Below are positions 61,467-64,000 of a DNA stretch of 64,000 nt, piece by piece. The stretch lies in contig DASPGM010000011.1 of the NCBI GenBank assembly GCA_035620615.1, positions 67,494-131,493 of the forward strand. The letters are read 5' to 3'. Source of the stretch: CSP1-1 sp035620615 (GTDB lineage Archaea > Thermoproteota > Nitrososphaeria > Nitrososphaerales > Nitrosopumilaceae). The notes under the pieces are model-generated. The model ran no database searches. It saw only the letters and a list, made by a program, of their open reading frames with translations, and was not told where the DNA came from. The translations under genes and the position numbers were made by a program. Numbering within the stretch: position 1 is the stretch's first letter; every line of letters starts with the position of its first letter.

Positions 61467-61958
61467 CTAACCTGGCAATGAAAATATGTTTTCAGCAGTG
61501 ACTCCGTTAGGTGAGATAATAGTGACTTGATATGTAACATCTCGTATTATATCATTATCAGTAATGTTGATGCTTAAAGTATCCATGATCTGCCATAAAG
61601 TTGAAACTGAATCATATCTCCATGTATCATCAGTACATGCAGCTGGAGGAACACAACTTGGATCATAAGGAATATTTTGAATCTGACCAATTTCTCCAAA
61701 ATATACATCTATTTTATCTAGTGAACTAATTGGATTTTGTCCGACATTTTTTAGCCAAATTGATACAGTATCGTCAGTAGTGTTTGTTGCCATAACAATT
61801 TTAAAATTAGTTAACAAAGTATCTTTTTGACCTTCGGTAGTGGCTGTAAATGTTGACTCAAAAACTCCCACCTGTGACATTACAACTCCAGCAACGGATG
61901 TAGCAATAACTACTGAAGCAATAATTAAAATTGCTTCTGACATTATTCCTGATGCCAA
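61467..61958 (-). CDS. arlG: ArlG (FlaG) archaellum stator protein
   Basis: 163 residues. 'MSEAILIIASVVIATSVAGVV' is the archaellin-like N-terminal helix of FlaG, followed by a beta-sandwich ('TLLTNFKIVMATN', 'VSIWLKNVGQNPISSLDKID') and 'DVTYQVTIISPNGVTAENIF'. The 'WLKNVGQNPI' segment is typical of ArlG. With ArlF it forms the stator that contacts the S-layer. It is followed 24 bases later by arlF and preceded by the coiled-coil gene by 2 bases. Confidence 0.88.
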   Translation of the reverse strand: MASGIMSEAILIIASVVIATSVAGVVMSQVGVFESTFTATTEGQKDTLLTNFKIVMATNTTDDTVSIWLKNVGQNPISSLDKIDVYFGEIGQIQNIPYDPSCVPPAACTDDTWRYDSVSTLWQIMDTLSINITDNDIIRDVTYQVTIISPNGVTAENIFSLPG

Positions 61959-61960
61959 GT

Positions 61961-63244
61961 TTACTCACCTTTTCCGAATTTTTTTCTATTACGTGCAGAC
62001 AATAACTTGGAATAGTGTGCATCTGCTTCTCTATCAGTTAGACCGACAATCTTTGAAAATTTGTAAAGTTGTATAAGAGAATCCTCTACTTTCATTCCAG
62101 AATTTTTTAACATATCAATAATATTGTAAATTGTATTTTCGTCTTCGGTTTTTAATCCCATTAATTTACACTGCTCAATTAGTAAATCAATGCAATCATC
62201 GCCTTGTTCTTTTAATAAATCTCCTGCAAGCTCAATAATTGACATCATTTTACCAACACTCAGGTTACCACTAAAAAGTGGCTTCATTACAGAGTCCATT
62301 GGATTTCCTGAATCAGGCAAATTACTTGTGGACTTTTCATCGCTTTTGGTAAGAGATAATTGACTTGGTTCTGCTTGAACCTTTTGACCTCCTGCTCCTG
62401 TTGGAATTAAGATGGTTTCTTTCTCATTTTCTTCTCTAATTGGAACAGAATTATCTTGTAACTGCTGACGTAAAGGTAAAGAAGGATCTTGTAAAATTTT
62501 AAGATCAAGTGATTCAAAATATTTTCTCATAAAATTAAGTGGGTTAGAAATTTCAGCTTGGAATGCCTTCATGTCAGTTAAAGTTCCCTCAAATGATTCA
62601 GTTAGAGTATCTACGCTATCTTTTGTCACCTTCATGTCTTCTTTGATTTTATTAAGATCCTTTTTGAATGAGGCTAGATCTTTTTCAACAGGTTCAAATT
62701 TTTGATCAACTAAATCTTGTACTCCTTGTATTCCAAAATCATTTTTACTACCGTCTGCTAAACTTGTCGGATCTATTCCAACAGTATTTGGATCGAGATG
62801 TTCTTTTTTGATGGCGCCAGAGATTATATCATCAAGTTCTTTATTGCCAATTTCTGATAAATTACTAGATTCCCCACTAAGTAAATTATTTGAATCAGAC
62901 TGTAAGAGTTGCTGGGATGATCCTTCAGTTACTAATTCATTTAAAATATCATCACCTTGTTCGGTTTCAGCAATATGTGTGGTTTTTGTTATTTGGATTT
63001 TGAAGATTTTTTCCATAATTATTGGCATATATCTTGGGAGAGCAATTCCTATTCCTGCAAGAATGGTTACAGGAATGAAAAAATAAAATACTGCATTATT
63101 GATATCAAAAATTAGTTCTGGAAATAACTCGTAAAGAACTAAACCATATACGCTAATTATACTAGTAATTACAAATATTCTAAAACTCTCAGCAAGCTGT
63201 AGGAAACTACTTAAAAAAGAAAAAGAAATGCGTGGAGGGTTCAA
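61961..63244 (-). CDS. membrane-anchored coiled-coil archaellum accessory protein (ArlCDE/ArlX position)
   Basis: 427 residues. Two TM helices lie near the N-terminus (about 22-42 'FRIFVITSIISVYGLVLYEL' and 52-70 'VFYFFIPVTILAGIGIALP'). Then comes a cytosolic region with a long coiled coil (about 185-240, 'VDQKFEPVEKDLASFKKDLN'), a Ser/Pro-rich linker, and a C-terminal helical domain (about 325-427, 'GKMMSIIELAGDLLKEQGDD', 'TDREADAHYSKLL'). It is located between archaellin and ArlG, where euryarchaea have ArlC/D/E and crenarchaea ArlX. It shares topology with ArlX but no motif I recognise, so its role as a cytosolic ring or switch scaffold is inferred from position. Confidence 0.65.
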   Translation of the reverse strand: MNPPRISFSFLSSFLQLAESFRIFVITSIISVYGLVLYELFPELIFDINNAVFYFFIPVTILAGIGIALPRYMPIIMEKIFKIQITKTTHIAETEQGDDILNELVTEGSSQQLLQSDSNNLLSGESSNLSEIGNKELDDIISGAIKKEHLDPNTVGIDPTSLADGSKNDFGIQGVQDLVDQKFEPVEKDLASFKKDLNKIKEDMKVTKDSVDTLTESFEGTLTDMKAFQAEISNPLNFMRKYFESLDLKILQDPSLPLRQQLQDNSVPIREENEKETILIPTGAGGQKVQAEPSQLSLTKSDEKSTSNLPDSGNPMDSVMKPLFSGNLSVGKMMSIIELAGDLLKEQGDDCIDLLIEQCKLMGLKTEDENTIYNIIDMLKNSGMKVEDSLIQLYKFSKIVGLTDREADAHYSKLLSARNRKKFGKGE

Positions 63245-63258
63245 AATTACCCCACCAT

Positions 63259-63969
63259 TTATCCTAAGTCAACTACCTCAGTAGTAATGTTAGGTACCTG
63301 TCGTGAGATAGTTAATGATGCACCAGCAGGAGGAATTATTTCCAGTCTAATTGTATCTAATTCCTGTGGTCTATCACCAGCAGCAAAAACAACTGCAACA
63401 TTTGCATGTTCTCCTCCTTCTAGAATATCATTTGTATTCGATTGTACAGTCCAATATATGAAAGCAGTAGTTTCTAAAGGCCAACCAAGATCTGAATAAG
63501 GATCAACATTTATGTAATTAAATGGTCCTCCGGCTGCTCTACCTACAGCATTTTCTAATGAAGTTGAGATGAATGGAGCAGCTCCATTTAGTGTACCTGC
63601 ATAAATGTCATCGTAAGTGATTGTGTTACTCAGGTATTTTATTGCAGTAAGATTTGGATCCAGATTAACAGATTCCCCACTTCCAGCAATTTTAATTGGA
63701 ATTGAAGTTGCGTTAAGTGAAGATGGTACTCCGGCACCTGGTTGATAGGATGAGCCAATTACTTTGCCTTCAATCTCTAGACTACTACCTGCTTCTGCAA
63801 GAGTAGAAACTATTGTGGTTTTTGCTTTTTGAGTAGTTGTAAAGCCCATGTTAAGAACGACAAAGGCCAAAGCTGCTGCGACAATTACAAATGCAATTAG
63901 TACAATAGCAGACTCTACACCAATGATTCCACGATGGGTATGTCTATGTCCTTTTTGAATAAGGTTCAT
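63259..63969 (-). CDS. arlB: archaellin (ArlB/FlaB)
   Basis: 236 residues. A class III signal peptide, basic 'MNLIQKGHRHTHRG', is followed by the cleavage point G|IIGVESA and a hydrophobic assembly helix ('IVLIAFVIVAAALAFVVLNM'). The external domain has three N-glycosylation sequons (N-A-T, N-L-T and N-I-T) and ends 'PPAGASLTISRQVPNITTEV', common in archaellins. It is the first visible gene of the motility block; further archaellin copies could lie beyond base 64000. It is 14 bases upstream of the coiled-coil gene. Confidence 0.93.
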   Translation of the reverse strand: MNLIQKGHRHTHRGIIGVESAIVLIAFVIVAAALAFVVLNMGFTTTQKAKTTIVSTLAEAGSSLEIEGKVIGSSYQPGAGVPSSLNATSIPIKIAGSGESVNLDPNLTAIKYLSNTITYDDIYAGTLNGAAPFISTSLENAVGRAAGGPFNYINVDPYSDLGWPLETTAFIYWTVQSNTNDILEGGEHANVAVVFAAGDRPQELDTIRLEIIPPAGASLTISRQVPNITTEVVDLG

Positions 63970-63974
63970 TAGTT

Positions 63975-64000
63975 TTGTAATAAAGTATAGTTAGTATATT
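63975..64000 (-). promoter_or_regulatory. possible promoter of the archaellum operon
   Basis: On the minus strand AATATACTA (63992-64000) then CTATACTTTATT precede the archaellin ATG at 63969 by 10-30 bases. Either could be a TATA element for a short or leaderless transcript. The window ends here, so the BRE cannot be judged. Confidence 0.35.

Noticed and set aside
1..64000. CRISPR arrays, insertion sequences, integrase or att sites
   Set aside because: No regularly spaced repeats, transposase or integrase motifs, or terminal inverted repeats found; the tRNA-Gly 3' end is not flanked by a repeat of itself.

Overview
The window is chromosomal DNA of an ammonia-oxidising archaeon (Nitrososphaerota/Thaumarchaeota), most like the Nitrosopumilus/Nitrosarchaeum group and probably a motile Nitrosarchaeum-type strain. 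This rests on several things: low GC; archaeal information-processing genes (TFE, NAC, S19e, PDCD5, Rpp21, Nep1, Trm56, PUA proteins); the archaeal riboflavin route (GTP cyclohydrolase III plus ArfC); many cupredoxins and CopC/CopD-type copper proteins; PEFG-CTERM sorting tails; the lineage-typical 'NNAGWW' repeat; and an archaellum gene cluster. I see no insertion sequence, CRISPR array, phage or rRNA operon. Genes are densely packed, and most convergent pairs overlap or abut at their stop codons.

Layout. 0-3.2 kb (minus): UbiD-type decarboxylase (cut by the window edge), a proteasome-assembly-chaperone-like protein, a zinc protein, a RuvC/RuvX-fold protein, a coiled-coil protein, NAC and a PUA protein. 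3.2-7.2 kb (plus): AbrB-PhoU regulator, HflX, Trm56, TFE and small proteins. 8.8-13.1 kb (minus): riboflavin operon ribE-ribB-ribH-arfA-amidohydrolase-arfC; the amidohydrolase is a good candidate for the unassigned archaeal deaminase step. 13.2-20.2 kb: proline and amine catabolism (PRODH, P5C dehydrogenase, agmatinase-like, aldehyde dehydrogenase, CitE-like lyase). 20.2-24.3 kb (minus): Sua5, a zinc MDR dehydrogenase, PDCD5, S19e, Rpp21, tRNA-Gly and Nep1. 24.3-26.6 kb: secreted metallopeptidase-like and glycosidase-like proteins. 26.7-31.7 kb: B12-type ribonucleotide reductase preceded by an HTH/ATP-cone/NrdD-like protein that has lost the catalytic cysteines and the glycyl-radical tail, plausibly a dNTP-sensing regulator. 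31.7-37.1 kb: thiolase with its zinc-ribbon partner, nitrilase, RlmN, tautomerase and rhomboid.

37.1-46.5 kb is a secretory, copper-flavoured region: secreted proteins, a CFI-box protein, two tandem PEFG-CTERM cupredoxins with blocks of near-identical DNA, and a CopC-CopD-beta-propeller fusion. Four of its proteins would start with histidine after signal-peptide removal. 46.5-49.5 kb holds a NikR-type regulator divergent from a zinc/manganese-type ABC transporter, with a perfect palindrome on the transporter start.

49.5-64 kb (all minus) is one motility block. In transcription order it reads archaellin, membrane coiled-coil protein, ArlG, extended ArlF, ArlH, ArlI, ArlJ, MCP, CheW, CheB, CheA, CheC, CheR, CheY. 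It is a compact sense-and-swim module with some non-standard parts: an MCP with almost no external sensor, a CheA without P2, and an ArlCDE/ArlX-like component that is not obviously homologous.
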